A DNA stretch of 64,000 nt. It comes from Arthrobacter sp. AQ5-05. Its GTDB lineage: Bacteria; Actinomycetota; Actinomycetes; Actinomycetales; Micrococcaceae. Below the pieces are notes generated by a model, which was given only the letters and a program-made list of their open reading frames with translations, searched no databases and had not been told where the DNA came from. Shown here in pieces: positions 6,979 through 14,317 of this stretch. The position numbers and the translations under genes were made by a program. Each line of letters begins with the position of its first letter. Position 1 is the first letter of the stretch. Location: positions 62,001-126,000 of the forward strand of contig NZ_QMKQ01000001.1 of NCBI RefSeq assembly GCF_003287975.1. Reading direction: 5' to 3'.

Positions 6979-7832
6979 GCAGCCACGTCCAACACTTGGC
7001 CCGGCGCCACGAGGGGCTCGGTGATGAACGCTTCGCGCTGCTTGGTGGTCTTGTGGATGTAGGCGGCGGTGAGGAACATCTGGAACTGCTGGTCGATTTG
7101 CTCGGGGGAGTCGGCCAGCTGGTAAAGGCTGGTGCCCAGCGGCTTGTCCCCGTACCGGGCGTTCACGCCTTCCCTGTCCATGGGCGTCACATGCGCCACA
7201 TAGGTGGCCGCGACCTTGGGCAGTGGGTGTTCGTCGCCTTCGAGGCCGTAGAACTCGGCCCGTGAGTAGGCCGCGTTCTGCAATGCGGTTTCCCCGTAGA
7301 CGTACTTCGAGGTTTTGAGGTCGATCATCACCGGCTTCCCATTGGCCAGGAACGGGCTGGTGCAGATCATGTCCAGCGTTCCTGAGTACCAGTGGGTGCG
7401 GTTCCCGACGCTCATCTCGGTGTGGATGACGGTGATCTGCCATGCCTCGAGGAAGGCCACGTAGCCTTCGATGAATCCGGCCAGATCCTCCGGGACGTCG
7501 ACCTCGCCGTGGTTGGCGACGATTTCGGCGTAGTGGTGGACTTCGGTGCCGCGTTCTCCGGCGCTGTCGCGTTCCTTGGTGGGGATCGACTTCAATTCCC
7601 GGATGGCGTGGTCTCGGTTCCCGGCCAGCAGGGCGTCTAGCTCTGGACGGTTCGCCGGGTCGGTGACCCACTCGGCTACGATGCGCGGGGCCCAGGCGAT
7701 CAGGGCCGGCTTTGGGATGCCGCCGCCGATCAGGGTGGTGACGCCGGTGACGGGCTTCCCGTCGAGCTGGTAGCGGTGGCCGTTGTGGGTGAACTTGAGT
7801 CCGCGAGCTGGGGGCTTCGTTTTGGTGGTCAT
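6975..7832 (-). CDS. RecB/Cas4-like PD-(D/E)XK exonuclease
   Basis: The 285-residue protein has the nuclease core of the RecB/Cas4 group. An early acidic/His block RGTEVHHYAEI is followed by SGTLDMI and then VMIDLKTSKYVY, giving the D...(D)xK triad, and a downstream Q/Y motif (ALQNAAYSRAEFYG). It most likely resects double-stranded ends so that RecT can anneal the exposed strands. The chosen ATG (MTTKTKPP) overlaps the previous stop as ATGA. An in-frame start 11 codons earlier is possible but would deepen the overlap. Confidence 0.83.
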   Translation of the reverse strand: MTTKTKPPARGLKFTHNGHRYQLDGKPVTGVTTLIGGGIPKPALIAWAPRIVAEWVTDPANRPELDALLAGNRDHAIRELKSIPTKERDSAGERGTEVHHYAEIVANHGEVDVPEDLAGFIEGYVAFLEAWQITVIHTEMSVGNRTHWYSGTLDMICTSPFLANGKPVMIDLKTSKYVYGETALQNAAYSRAEFYGLEGDEHPLPKVAATYVAHVTPMDREGVNARYGDKPLGTSLYQLADSPEQIDQQFQMFLTAAYIHKTTKQREAFITEPLVAPGQVLDVAA

Positions 7833-7942
7833 GCTGCTTTCGATTCCTCTCCGTGGATGGGGCACTGGTCGTTGATGGGATCAAGCTGGGCTTTGCGTTC
7901 CCACCCGGGGCAGTCCCCGGACGGGCACCGGCACTCACTCAC
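7829..7942 (-). CDS. Tiny Cys-rich phage protein
   Basis: A 37-residue protein starting at GTG, with four cysteines (ECRCPSGDC, then DQCPIHG) that could hold a zinc ion. Its start overlaps the upstream stop as GTGA and its stop overlaps the nuclease start as ATGA. That unbroken chain of overlaps is the main evidence that it is translated. Function unknown. Confidence 0.5.
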   Translation of the reverse strand: MSECRCPSGDCPGWERKAQLDPINDQCPIHGEESKAA

Positions 7943-8061
7943 AGCGCACCGGCTAGGACGATGAAGCCGACCATGCCGAGGTACACGCCCAAGGTTCCGC
8001 CGAGCACCTGCAAGACGAACAACACGTCCCGGCCACGCTGGGTAAGCACCAGGCCCTTCAT
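7939..8061 (-). CDS. Tiny phage membrane protein
   Basis: A 40-residue protein with a short basic head (MKGLVLTQRGRD) followed by one hydrophobic segment of about 25 residues rich in V, L, G and F. It is probably a single-pass membrane peptide. Its start overlaps the upstream stop as ATGA and its stop overlaps the next GTG. Small early membrane proteins in temperate phages sometimes act in superinfection exclusion, but nothing here proves that. Confidence 0.5.
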   Translation of the reverse strand: MKGLVLTQRGRDVLFVLQVLGGTLGVYLGMVGFIVLAGAL

Positions 8062-8432
8062 GCCGCCACCGCCAAAGCTGGCATGGGAGCGGGCACGAAC
8101 CGGGACCAAAGGATCTGCCGGCACTTCTCACTGATCAAGTCGTCGCAGCCGGCCAGGTAGTCGGACTTCGCCGGGGCGTACTCCGGGTCGCCTACACGCC
8201 AGCCGAGGTTCGCCCGGTCATCCTCACAAACGGCCTTCCGCTCGATTTCCTCGAGCAGTTCCTCAAGGTCCGATTCGCGGGCCTCCACCTGCAGCGCGTT
8301 GGACAGCTCACGGACCAGCCGCGCCCAGCAGTCACCCTCCGAGAGGAAGCCGTGCTCTGCGTAGTAAGCGCGGACCTCACTGGTCAAGGTCACCGCCGCC
8401 GCCATGTAGACCGGATTCTGTAGAACGTTCAT
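8058..8432 (-). CDS. Acidic phage protein, unknown
   Basis: A 124-residue acidic protein with a predicted helical, strongly acidic middle (ESDLEELLEEIERKAVCEDD) and no recognised domain. The ATG coding MNVLQNPVY is chosen; a GTG four codons upstream is possible. It follows the isolated plus-strand terminator at 8464-8506. The 72-bp gap before it is larger than most in this operon, so a separate promoter is possible. Its stop overlaps the next start as ATGA. Confidence 0.6.
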   Translation of the reverse strand: MNVLQNPVYMAAAVTLTSEVRAYYAEHGFLSEGDCWARLVRELSNALQVEARESDLEELLEEIERKAVCEDDRANLGWRVGDPEYAPAKSDYLAGCDDLISEKCRQILWSRFVPAPMPALAVAA

Positions 8433-8463
8433 TGGTATACTCACTTTCAGAAATTGATTTCGG

Positions 8464-8506
8464 TTGGGCCTGCACGCTTCTCAAGGGAGTGCGGGCCCAA
8501 TTTTTT
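8464..8506 (+). terminator. Plus-strand intrinsic terminator inside the minus-strand early operon
   Basis: Arms TTGGGCC-T-GCAC and GTGC-G-GGCCCAA are followed on the plus strand by six T. No plus-strand gene ends here; both neighbours are on the minus strand. It would stop rightward (antisense) transcription, or on the minus strand act only as a hairpin without a T-tract. Confidence 0.6.
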
Positions 8507-8660
8507 ATGCGGCAACCGGCAGTGCCGTGGTCTCCGTCGGGACGAACTCCCACCCCTTCGGCAGGAGGATCCTCGAGCTGACTGCACATTGGGCTGCGGT
8601 CATGGGCGGAGCTTTCCGGGCAATGTGGTCCACGTAGGCCCAGTACTCGTCCTCGGTCAT
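8505..8660 (-). CDS. Small phage protein, unknown
   Basis: A 51-residue protein (MTEDEYWAYVDHIARKAPPM...) whose ATG overlaps the upstream stop as ATGA. It contains an amphipathic helix and a single Cys and has no domain I recognise. The overlap, with the codon pattern typical of this operon, is the evidence for its reality. Its stop TAA lies inside the T-run side of the plus-strand terminator. Confidence 0.55.
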   Translation of the reverse strand: MTEDEYWAYVDHIARKAPPMTAAQCAVSSRILLPKGWEFVPTETTALPVAA

Positions 8661-8944
8661 GCCACTAGCCTCAGCTGCTGTTCTGGGATGCCCACCCAGG
8701 TGTACTGGTGGCCGCCGTTGCGGGACTTGGCCCTTGACGTGTTGTCGGCGACCTTCGTGATCAGGCCACGCTTTGCCGCTCCGATGAAGACTCCGCCTTC
8801 CATTCCGGGACGTGGTGCCGGCCGCATGGCTTCCCGCAAGTCGTCCGCGTTGAACCTGCGCCCGTCCGCGGCCCATCGTTCGATGAGGTCCGTGGCGTCC
8901 TGCTTCCACGTGGTGTCCAGTTCAAGAGCCATTGGTGTTGCCAT
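8657..8944 (-). CDS. Small phage protein, possible winged-helix
   Basis: A 95-residue protein, second gene of the leftward early operon. The order of helices (TWKQDATDLIERWAADGRRF, NADDLREAM) and a late strand pair (RGLITKVADNTSRAKSRNGGH, QYTWVGIP) look like a small winged-helix fold similar to DnaT/RepA-type phage regulators. This is a visual fold guess, not a firm family match. It probably binds DNA. It follows the XRE gene by 18 bp. Confidence 0.6.
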   Translation of the reverse strand: MATPMALELDTTWKQDATDLIERWAADGRRFNADDLREAMRPAPRPGMEGGVFIGAAKRGLITKVADNTSRAKSRNGGHQYTWVGIPEQQLRLVA

Positions 8945-8962
8945 GTCGGCGTGTCCTTTCGG

Positions 8963-9307
8963 TTAGGCGGCGCGTGCCATCTGAGACAAGGGAATTTGCC
9001 GCTTCTTAGACGGTGCAGTGGGCAGGAAGATCAGCTTGAGCGGGACGTTGAGGACCTCCGCAATGCGTTCGGCTGTTGCCGGTTCGCAGGTGGTGCGGCG
9101 TCCGCTGGTCAGGTGGTTGATGAAGCTGGGGTGAACCCCGATCCTGTCGGCCAGGCCGCGCTGCGTCATTTTGTGCGGCATGGGTTGCCCCTTTTTGTGG
9201 GCTTCGATGTCGTCTTGGGTGATCAAGAATTCTCGGAAGTTTTCCTTCGAAATGAGCCGCATGTAGGTGCCTTTCGTCCAGCGGGGCTTTTTGTTCCAGG
9301 GGGCCAT
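8963..9307 (-). CDS. XRE-family regulator, first gene of early operon (Cro-like)
   Basis: A 114-residue protein. Its central helix-turn-helix is MTQRGLADRIGVHPSFINHL with the flanking SGRRTTCEPATAERIAEVLNVP, the standard XRE pattern. A basic N-terminal extension precedes it. The ATG coding MAPWNKK has GAGAGGAAA upstream. As the first gene transcribed leftward from the operator region it takes the place of Cro, or of an excisionase-like switch protein, opposing the repressor encoded divergently. Its target is probably the GCCTA..TAGGC palindromes next to it. Confidence 0.8.
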   Translation of the reverse strand: MAPWNKKPRWTKGTYMRLISKENFREFLITQDDIEAHKKGQPMPHKMTQRGLADRIGVHPSFINHLTSGRRTTCEPATAERIAEVLNVPLKLIFLPTAPSKKRQIPLSQMARAA

Positions 9308-9355
9308 GGTGATTTCCTCTCTCGGGGTGGTAGGCGGGTATCCGCCGTCTGCTGC

Positions 9356-9392
9356 CCTTTCAGTATTGCCTACTGATAGGCGGCGTGTCAAC
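9356..9392 (-). promoter_or_regulatory. Early leftward promoter with operator in the spacer
   Basis: Read on the minus strand, TTGACA (9392-9387) is followed after 18 bp by AATACT (9368-9363), a near-consensus vegetative promoter for the early operon. The palindrome GCCTACTGATAGGC at 9368-9381 fills the spacer up to the -10, so a bound repressor would block RNA polymerase directly. Confidence 0.7.
9368..9381. promoter_or_regulatory. Operator palindrome 1
   Basis: GCCTACTGATAGGC has perfect 5-bp arms (GCCTA/TAGGC) around a 4-bp centre. It lies within the early leftward promoter and is the likely main repressor site. Confidence 0.65.
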
Positions 9393-9483
9393 TGCTGTCG
9401 CACGTCAACTTGCCAAGTGGCATAAGGCGTCCCCGGTGGAAGGCGTGTTATTTGGTAGGCACCTGCATAGAATCAAGGGTGCC

Positions 9484-9497
9484 GCCTACCGGTAGGC
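9484..9497. promoter_or_regulatory. Operator palindrome 2
   Basis: GCCTACCGGTAGGC is a fully symmetric 14-bp palindrome with the same arms as operator 1. It lies about 10 bp downstream of a plus-strand -10 (TAGAAT, 9468-9473), where binding would repress the repressor's own transcription. A degenerate relative ending GGTAGGC (9447-9460) precedes that -10. Confidence 0.65.
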
Positions 9498-9552
9498 AAC
9501 GTGACGCCCTGCTCCATTGACCACCCTTGAAGCCCACGGAAAGCTCGGAGAC

Positions 9553-10086
9553 ATGACCAGCAACAAGCAAGCACCCGACTTCCAAACGCTCGTCCTGCAG
9601 CACAAGGGCGACCGCTCCTACGAAACAATCGCCAAACTCGCCGGCGGCCTACCCAAAGCGAAAGCCCTCCAAGCTATCGTCCAAAAAGGTTTCACCCGGA
9701 TGCCCAACCCCGAAACCTTCGAAGGCCTATCCCGGGCACTCAACGTCCGGAAACGTGACCTCGTGCTCGCCGCGGCCCGAACCCTCGGCATAGATGTCGG
9801 CGACGACGACCAGGGCGACCTCATCCTGGTGGGCGCCAAGCGCCTCCCACTCGCCTCGCAAGACCTGCTCGTAGCCATGTCCCGGGAAATGCAAGCGTGG
9901 ATGGATGGCAGGCACGCCGAGGCCGCCCCGGAAGACTCCGCAGACGCCCCGGCCACCATCGACCCGGACGACGCCGCAAATTACGACCTCGCAGCACACC
10001 CGCCGTTCGAAACCGACCGTGACCGATTCAACAAAGAACACGGGTCAACCGGCGAAGAAAACCAGGACCCCGAAGACACAAAGTAA
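9553..10086 (+). CDS. Phage repressor-like XRE-type protein
   Basis: A 177-residue protein. Residues about 10-70 contain a helix-turn-helix variant (YETIAKLAGGLPKAKALQAIVQ) followed by PNPETFEGLSRALNVRKRDLVLAAARTLG, typical of immunity repressors of actinophages. An acidic, Asp/Glu-rich C-terminal part follows. It is divergent from the early operon and upstream of an ImmA/IrrE-like gene, the usual repressor plus anti-repressor protease pair. The ATG at 9553 has a poorly spaced GGAG; TTG at 9517 is an in-frame alternative that would add 12 residues. Confidence 0.75.
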   Translation: MTSNKQAPDFQTLVLQHKGDRSYETIAKLAGGLPKAKALQAIVQKGFTRMPNPETFEGLSRALNVRKRDLVLAAARTLGIDVGDDDQGDLILVGAKRLPLASQDLLVAMSREMQAWMDGRHAEAAPEDSADAPATIDPDDAANYDLAAHPPFETDRDRFNKEHGSTGEENQDPEDTK

Positions 10087-10129
10087 CTCCGATGTCGTAA
10101 ACGTCCGGGGCCTCCGATAGCTTGCAGCC

Positions 10130-10519
10130 ATGCTAGAGATACCTCCCGGAGTTCGCGTCATCTGGCGCCGGCCACGCCCTGACATACCCGCCGCCACCAA
10201 TGGCACCGACAAGGTCTGGGTAGACCCCGCGCTCTCCCAAACCGAAATCCGGTGCTCACTTGCGCACGAGCTCGTCCACCTGGAACGCGGGCACGTCGGT
10301 CACCAGCCGCCAGCCATCGAAAAAGAGGTCCGATACGAGGCCTCCCGCCGCCTCATTAGCATCACCCAACTTCGAGCGGCAGCCGCCTGGGCACAGTCAA
10401 GAGCGGACCTACGTGACGAACTGCACGTTACCGACATGGTCCTGCTGGATCGGCTCTCCTGCATCACCGATGACGAGCTGCTAATCCTGCAGCACGCCAC
10501 CAGCCACCACGCGACCTAA
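10130..10519 (+). CDS. ImmA/IrrE-family metalloprotease
   Basis: The 129-residue protein has the zinc-protease signature HELVH (residues 46-50) in the context LAHELVHLERGH. Downstream, EVRYEASRRLI probably supplies the third ligand. ImmA cleaves the phage or ICE repressor upon DNA damage and so triggers induction. The adjacent repressor gene on the same strand, 43 bp upstream, fits that partnership exactly. Its stop overlaps the convergent integrase stop by 3 bp. Confidence 0.88.
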   Translation: MLEIPPGVRVIWRRPRPDIPAATNGTDKVWVDPALSQTEIRCSLAHELVHLERGHVGHQPPAIEKEVRYEASRRLISITQLRAAAAWAQSRADLRDELHVTDMVLLDRLSCITDDELLILQHATSHHAT

Positions 10520-11907
10520 GTCAACCAGTGCACATCCACGAACCGGGGATCGAACGCCGGTGGCAAACCTTTCGGCACCGGCAGGATCGTGACGCTCATA
10601 TAGAGGCGCACCATTGAGCGCTTCTGGGCCCACTCCAGCGAGTCCCACTCTTTGCGTAGGTCAGGGGCACCAAGGAGCCGTTCAAGAACGGGGGAGGCCC
10701 CCGGGTGGTAAAGTTCCCGCTCCGCCGCCTGCAACCGATCCTTCGTGACAGAGTTCGCCTCACGGAATTGCAGAGGCGTCATGACATCATCCGCGAGAAG
10801 GAGAGCATACTCATCCAGCTTGGCGCGCAGAGAATCCACTTTCGATCGAAGCGCCTCGACATCCTTCCCCGAACCTTTGTGGACCACCTGGGCGGCATCC
10901 GGGAGGGACATTCGGTGCAGCAGGAGGTCGGTGACGAACTTGTCCACGTATTCGACTCGGCGGCCCATATGCTTTCCGGTCGCGCACCGGTACGTGTTGA
11001 TTTTCTTGGCCGGGGTGCCGACTGCTGCGGTGATCATCTTTGACCCGTCGTTGCATCGCCCGCACAGGGCGAGCCCGGCCAGCAGCCACCGGCCTTTGGT
11101 GGACGAGTTCAGCCGGCGGCCGGGAGCTGTCAGGATCGCCTTCACGGTGGAGAACTTATCTTCACTGATGATGGCCGGGAACGCATCGGTTTTCACGACT
11201 TCGCCACGGTAGATGCTGGCCCCGTAGTTCTTCTCTCGCAAGAGGATGGCACGCAACTGCAGGGTGGTGAATGTGTTTCCGCGGGTGGTCTTGAGGCTGC
11301 GGGCTTCCCAGTCGCGGACGATGCTGGCCAGCGTGTGGCCCTCGAGGACCATGTCGTAGGCGCGGCGCACCGCATCGGCCTCGACGGGCTCGAGCTCCTG
11401 GGCTCCGGCTTGGTACCCGAAGGGGCGGGGCCCGCCGCGCCATTTCCCTTGCTCGGCGGCCTGCTGCTCTTGCCTTACGAGTCGGTCGGATTTGTGCGCG
11501 GACTCATACCGGGCGATCTGGCCAAGCATTCCGGCGCGCAGCATCCCTTCGGGCGTGGCGAGGTCGACCTCTCCACCCTTCACGGTGTGCGTGCGGACTC
11601 CTTGCGCCTGGCACACGTGGATGTACTCTTCCAGCTCCATGGGGCGCCGATGGAGGCGGTCGGAGTGCCATGCGAGGACTCCGTCGAAGGTTCCGTCGCG
11701 GAGGCCTTGGAGTAGCTGCGTGTAGCCGGGGCGCTTGCGTCCGGAGTATGCGCTGCGGTCATTGTCGATGATGACGGTCGCAACGCCCCAGCCGAGCTTG
11801 GTTGCGAGGGCTTCGCAGTCCTCCTGTTGGCGGGTGACGCCGAGGCCTTCGCCGCCGGGATCGGAACTGATTCGGCAGTAAATGACGGCGTTCTTCGCGT
11901 GCTTCAT
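10516..11907 (-). CDS. int: Large serine integrase
   Basis: The 463-residue enzyme performs site-specific integration. Residues 1-150 are the resolvase domain, with catalytic Ser14 in YCRISSD and the DRLHRRPMELEE region. Residues about 170-270 are the recombinase domain (RPFGYQ, LREKNYGASIYRGEV). A zinc-ribbon follows (LCGRC, then YRCATGKH), then a coiled-coil motif (EALRSKVDSLRAKLDEYALL) expected to control direction. The ATG lies about 20 bp from the dctA junction, the normal place of int beside attP. No excisionase (RDF) gene can be named in the window; one of the small early genes may encode it. Confidence 0.95.
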   Translation of the reverse strand: MKHAKNAVIYCRISSDPGGEGLGVTRQQEDCEALATKLGWGVATVIIDNDRSAYSGRKRPGYTQLLQGLRDGTFDGVLAWHSDRLHRRPMELEEYIHVCQAQGVRTHTVKGGEVDLATPEGMLRAGMLGQIARYESAHKSDRLVRQEQQAAEQGKWRGGPRPFGYQAGAQELEPVEADAVRRAYDMVLEGHTLASIVRDWEARSLKTTRGNTFTTLQLRAILLREKNYGASIYRGEVVKTDAFPAIISEDKFSTVKAILTAPGRRLNSSTKGRWLLAGLALCGRCNDGSKMITAAVGTPAKKINTYRCATGKHMGRRVEYVDKFVTDLLLHRMSLPDAAQVVHKGSGKDVEALRSKVDSLRAKLDEYALLLADDVMTPLQFREANSVTKDRLQAAERELYHPGASPVLERLLGAPDLRKEWDSLEWAQKRSMVRLYMSVTILPVPKGLPPAFDPRFVDVHWLT

Positions 11908-11909
11908 CC

Positions 11910-11935
11910 CTATAGTGTACGAGCAACGTTCACCC
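11910..11935. other. Prophage-host junction (att site), approximate
   Basis: Phage sequence ends just upstream of the integrase start, and transporter homology begins at the codons for FTPVIFC (from about 11929). The crossover must be within this stretch. The core cannot be defined without the left junction. Confidence 0.6.
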
Positions 11936-13035
11936 CGGTCATCTTCTGCACCATCGTCTTGGGCATCGGCTCGATCGCCAAGGCCGCCACGGTCGGCAAG
12001 GTCGGCGGCCTGGCTCTGCTCTACTTCATCACCATGTCCACCTTCGCCCTGGCCATCGGCCTGTTCGTCGGCAACCTGATCCACCCCGGGGCAGGCCTGA
12101 AGCTGGAGAGGTACGAGAGTGCCGGCGCCGGCGGCGGCAACGCCACCGTGGACTTCCTGCTCGAAATGATCCCGGGCGACATCCCGGTGCTGCCCACCCT
12201 GGTCCTGGCCCTGTTCGTCGGCTTCGCCCTGCAGTCCATGGGCAAGAGCGGCGAGCCGGTGCTTGGCGCCATCAAGCACATCCAGGCCGTGGTCTTCCGC
12301 CTGATGATGATGATCATGTGGATTGCCCCGATCGGCGCCTTCGGTGCCATCGCCGCGGTCGTCGGTGCCACCGGCTGGGCCGCCATCGGCTCCATGGCGA
12401 TCCTCATGGGCGCCTTCTACGCCACCTGCGCCCTGTTCATCGTGGTCATCCTCGGCTCGCTGCTGCGCGCAGTGACCGGGCTGAACATCTTCTCGCTGCT
12501 GAAGTACCTGGCCCGCGAGTACCTGCTGATCTTCTCCACCTCGTCTTCCGAGTCGGCGCTGCCGCGGCTGATCGCCAAGATGGAACACGTGGGGGTCTCC
12601 AAGCCGGTCGTGGGCATCACCGTGCCCACCGGTTACTCCTTCAACCTTGACGGCACCGCCATCTACCTGACCATGAGCGCACTGTTCGTCTCCACCGCCA
12701 TGGGCATGCCGATGAACCTGGGCGAGCAGATCTCCCTGCTGGTCTTCATGATCATTGCCTCCAAGGGCGCCGCCGGGGTCACCGGCGCCGGCCTGGCCAC
12801 GCTGGCCGCCGGCCTGCAGTCGCACCGCCCGGAACTGCTCGACGGCATGGGCGTGATCGTGGGCATCGACAAGTTCATGTCCGAGGCCCGCGCGCTGACC
12901 AACTTCACCGGCAACGCCGTGGCCACGCTGCTGATCGGCAAGTGGACCAAGGAAATCGACATGGAGCAGGCCCGCGCCGTGCTCGCCGGGGATCGTCCCT
13001 TCGACGAGCTCTCGTTGACCGCCAACGAGCACTAG
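11929..13035 (+). pseudogene. dctA: 3' part of C4-dicarboxylate transporter gene, cut by prophage
   Basis: About 368 residues of a DAACS-family proton/sodium-dicarboxylate symporter are present, from TPVIFCTIVLGI to the normal C-terminus. They include the family's serine-rich hairpin (FSTSSSESALPRLI) and the NLDGTAIY transport motif. The N-terminal roughly 80-90 residues and the start codon are missing and presumably lie beyond the left prophage end. An open frame continues 34 codons into phage DNA (from 11827), but no good start or ribosome site is seen, so an active transporter is unlikely while the phage is inserted. Precise excision should restore the gene. Confidence 0.9.
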
Positions 13036-13067
13036 GCGGCGCGAGACCTCCGCACGATTCTCCGCAC

Positions 13068-13105
13068 GAACGCCAGGGACCCGCAGGCCGGGAACCCTGG
13101 CGTTC
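13068..13105 (+). terminator. Hairpin after dctA
   Basis: Perfect 11-bp arms GAACGCCAGGG / CCCTGGCGTTC enclose a 16-base loop, followed by only a short T-stretch. It is 33 bp after the dctA stop and is a probable terminator. Confidence 0.6.
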
Positions 13106-13420
13106 ACCCGTTTGGCGCAGGAAGCCCGCGACCCCGAAGATTTGCCGGGACACGGATTCTGCAAGCAGGTCCTCCGGTGCGAGGGCGCGGCAACACGCGC
13201 TCCGAGCACCTGGGCCTTCGGGCCCCCACCCTGGCCTGGGCGAGGGACGGGAGCCGATGCCTATGCCGACCCCGGGAAACGCCCCGCACCCAACATTGGA
13301 CTTCAACTTCAAGGTAAAGGCTCGCCGTGACCCCGATGGGGCAAAGCCCGGCGCGAAACCTATACCCTTGAAACAAACAGTCAACCAAATCGCACAACGA
13401 ACGGAAGCGTGGTTCATACC
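13106..13420. other. Gene-free stretch before parA
   Basis: About 315 bp with no frame that looks protein-coding. It must carry the promoter of the parA-scpA-scpB operon. The region near 13361-13400 is AT-richer (ACCTATACCCTTGAAACAAA) and TATACC there is a possible -10. No other signal is evident. Confidence 0.5.
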
Positions 13421-14317
13421 GTGAGCGAGGAACAGGGCAACAAGTCGCGAGGCGCGGGTTTGCTCAAGGAGCCGACCCCCTTGGGACCCACGGGTCGCCC
13501 GATGACGATTTTCCCCGACCCTTTGCCCCTGGAATCCCACGGCCCGGCCCGCGTGATCGCCATGGTCAACCAGAAGGGCGGGGTCGGCAAGACGACCTCC
13601 ACCATCAACCTGGCCGCGGCGCTGGCCGAATACGGCCGCAAGGTGCTGCTGGTCGACTTCGACCCGCAGGGCGCACTGTCAGCCGGCTTCGGGACAAACC
13701 CGCACGAGCTGGACGTCACCGTCTACAACGTGCTGATGGACCGCAAGACCACGATCCGTGACGCCATCATCACCACCGACGTGGAAAACGTCGATTTGCT
13801 GCCGGCCAACATCGACCTCTCGGCCGCCGAGGTCCAGCTGGTCAACGAGGTCGCCCGAGAACAGGTCCTCGAACGCGCGCTGCGCTCGGTCACCGACGAC
13901 TACGACATCGTGCTCATCGACTGCCAGCCGTCCCTGGGACTGCTCACCGTCAACGCGTTGACCGCCGCCCACGGCGTGATCATCCCGTTGACCGCGGAGT
14001 TCTTCGCGCTGCGCGCCGTGGCCCTGCTGGTGGAAACCATCGAGAAGGTCCAGGACCGGTTGAACCCGGCACTGTCCATCGACGGGGTGCTGGCCACGAT
14101 GTACGATCCGCGCACGCTGCACGGCCGCGAGGTCGTGGGCCGGCTGGTGGAGGCGTTCGGGGACACCGTCTTCGAGACCGTGATCCGCCGGACCATCAAG
14201 TTCGCCGACGCCAACGTGGCGGCCGAACCGATCACGTCGTACGCGACCAACCACCCCGGTGCCGAGGCCTACCGCCAGCTGGCCAAGGAACTGATCGCCC
14301 GTGGCGGCGCCCCGTAA
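13421..14317 (+). CDS. parA: ParA-family ATPase of the scpAB operon
   Basis: The 298-residue protein has a deviant Walker A, KGGVGKTT, at residues 52-59. A Walker A' block VLLVDFDPQGALSAG follows, and VLIDCQPSLGLLTVNAL is the Walker B region. The first 45 residues are an extension conserved in actinobacteria (LGPTGRPMTIFPDPLPLESHGPARVI). It is a Soj/ParA-type ATPase that dimerises on DNA and acts in chromosome organisation. Its stop overlaps the scpA start (TAATG), linking it to condensin. GTG at 13421 is preferred over GTG at 13409 for its spacing from GGAAG. The genuine parAB pair near oriC is normally elsewhere, so this is a paralogue. Confidence 0.88.
   Translation: MSEEQGNKSRGAGLLKEPTPLGPTGRPMTIFPDPLPLESHGPARVIAMVNQKGGVGKTTSTINLAAALAEYGRKVLLVDFDPQGALSAGFGTNPHELDVTVYNVLMDRKTTIRDAIITTDVENVDLLPANIDLSAAEVQLVNEVAREQVLERALRSVTDDYDIVLIDCQPSLGLLTVNALTAAHGVIIPLTAEFFALRAVALLVETIEKVQDRLNPALSIDGVLATMYDPRTLHGREVVGRLVEAFGDTVFETVIRRTIKFADANVAAEPITSYATNHPGAEAYRQLAKELIARGGAP

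Larger units (their letters stand above)
9308..9552. promoter_or_regulatory. Divergent immunity-switch region
   Basis: This 245-bp gene-free stretch separates the leftward early operon from the rightward repressor gene. It holds a strong minus-strand promoter, a plus-strand -10, two 14-bp palindromes and two GGTAGGC half sites (9329-9335 and 9454-9460). The layout matches a lysis-lysogeny control region. Confidence 0.75.
1..11925. mobile_element. Prophage, right-hand part, integrated in dctA
   Basis: This block holds phage-type genes only: a serine integrase, a repressor with an ImmA/IrrE partner, RecT, a RecB-like nuclease, SSB, an HNH nuclease, a DNA methyltransferase and a replisome-organizer-like protein. 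Most are packed on the minus strand with ATGA overlaps. Beyond about 11,925 the sequence becomes the 3' two thirds of a C4-dicarboxylate transporter that has no start. The left end, with structural and lysis genes, is not in the window, so whether the element is complete or functional cannot be judged. The exact attachment core cannot be read without the other junction. Confidence 0.9.

Noticed and set aside
11827-11928. Usable new start that would express truncated DctA from phage DNA
   Set aside because: The frame is open but has only non-ATG candidates without a ribosome site, and it would lack the first transmembrane helices.
10516-13209. An open frame that extends the integrase N-terminus by about 430 codons over dctA
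   Set aside because: The extra part is antisense to dctA and has no domain; the integrase starts at MKHAKNAVIYCRIS, close to the catalytic Ser, as in the family.
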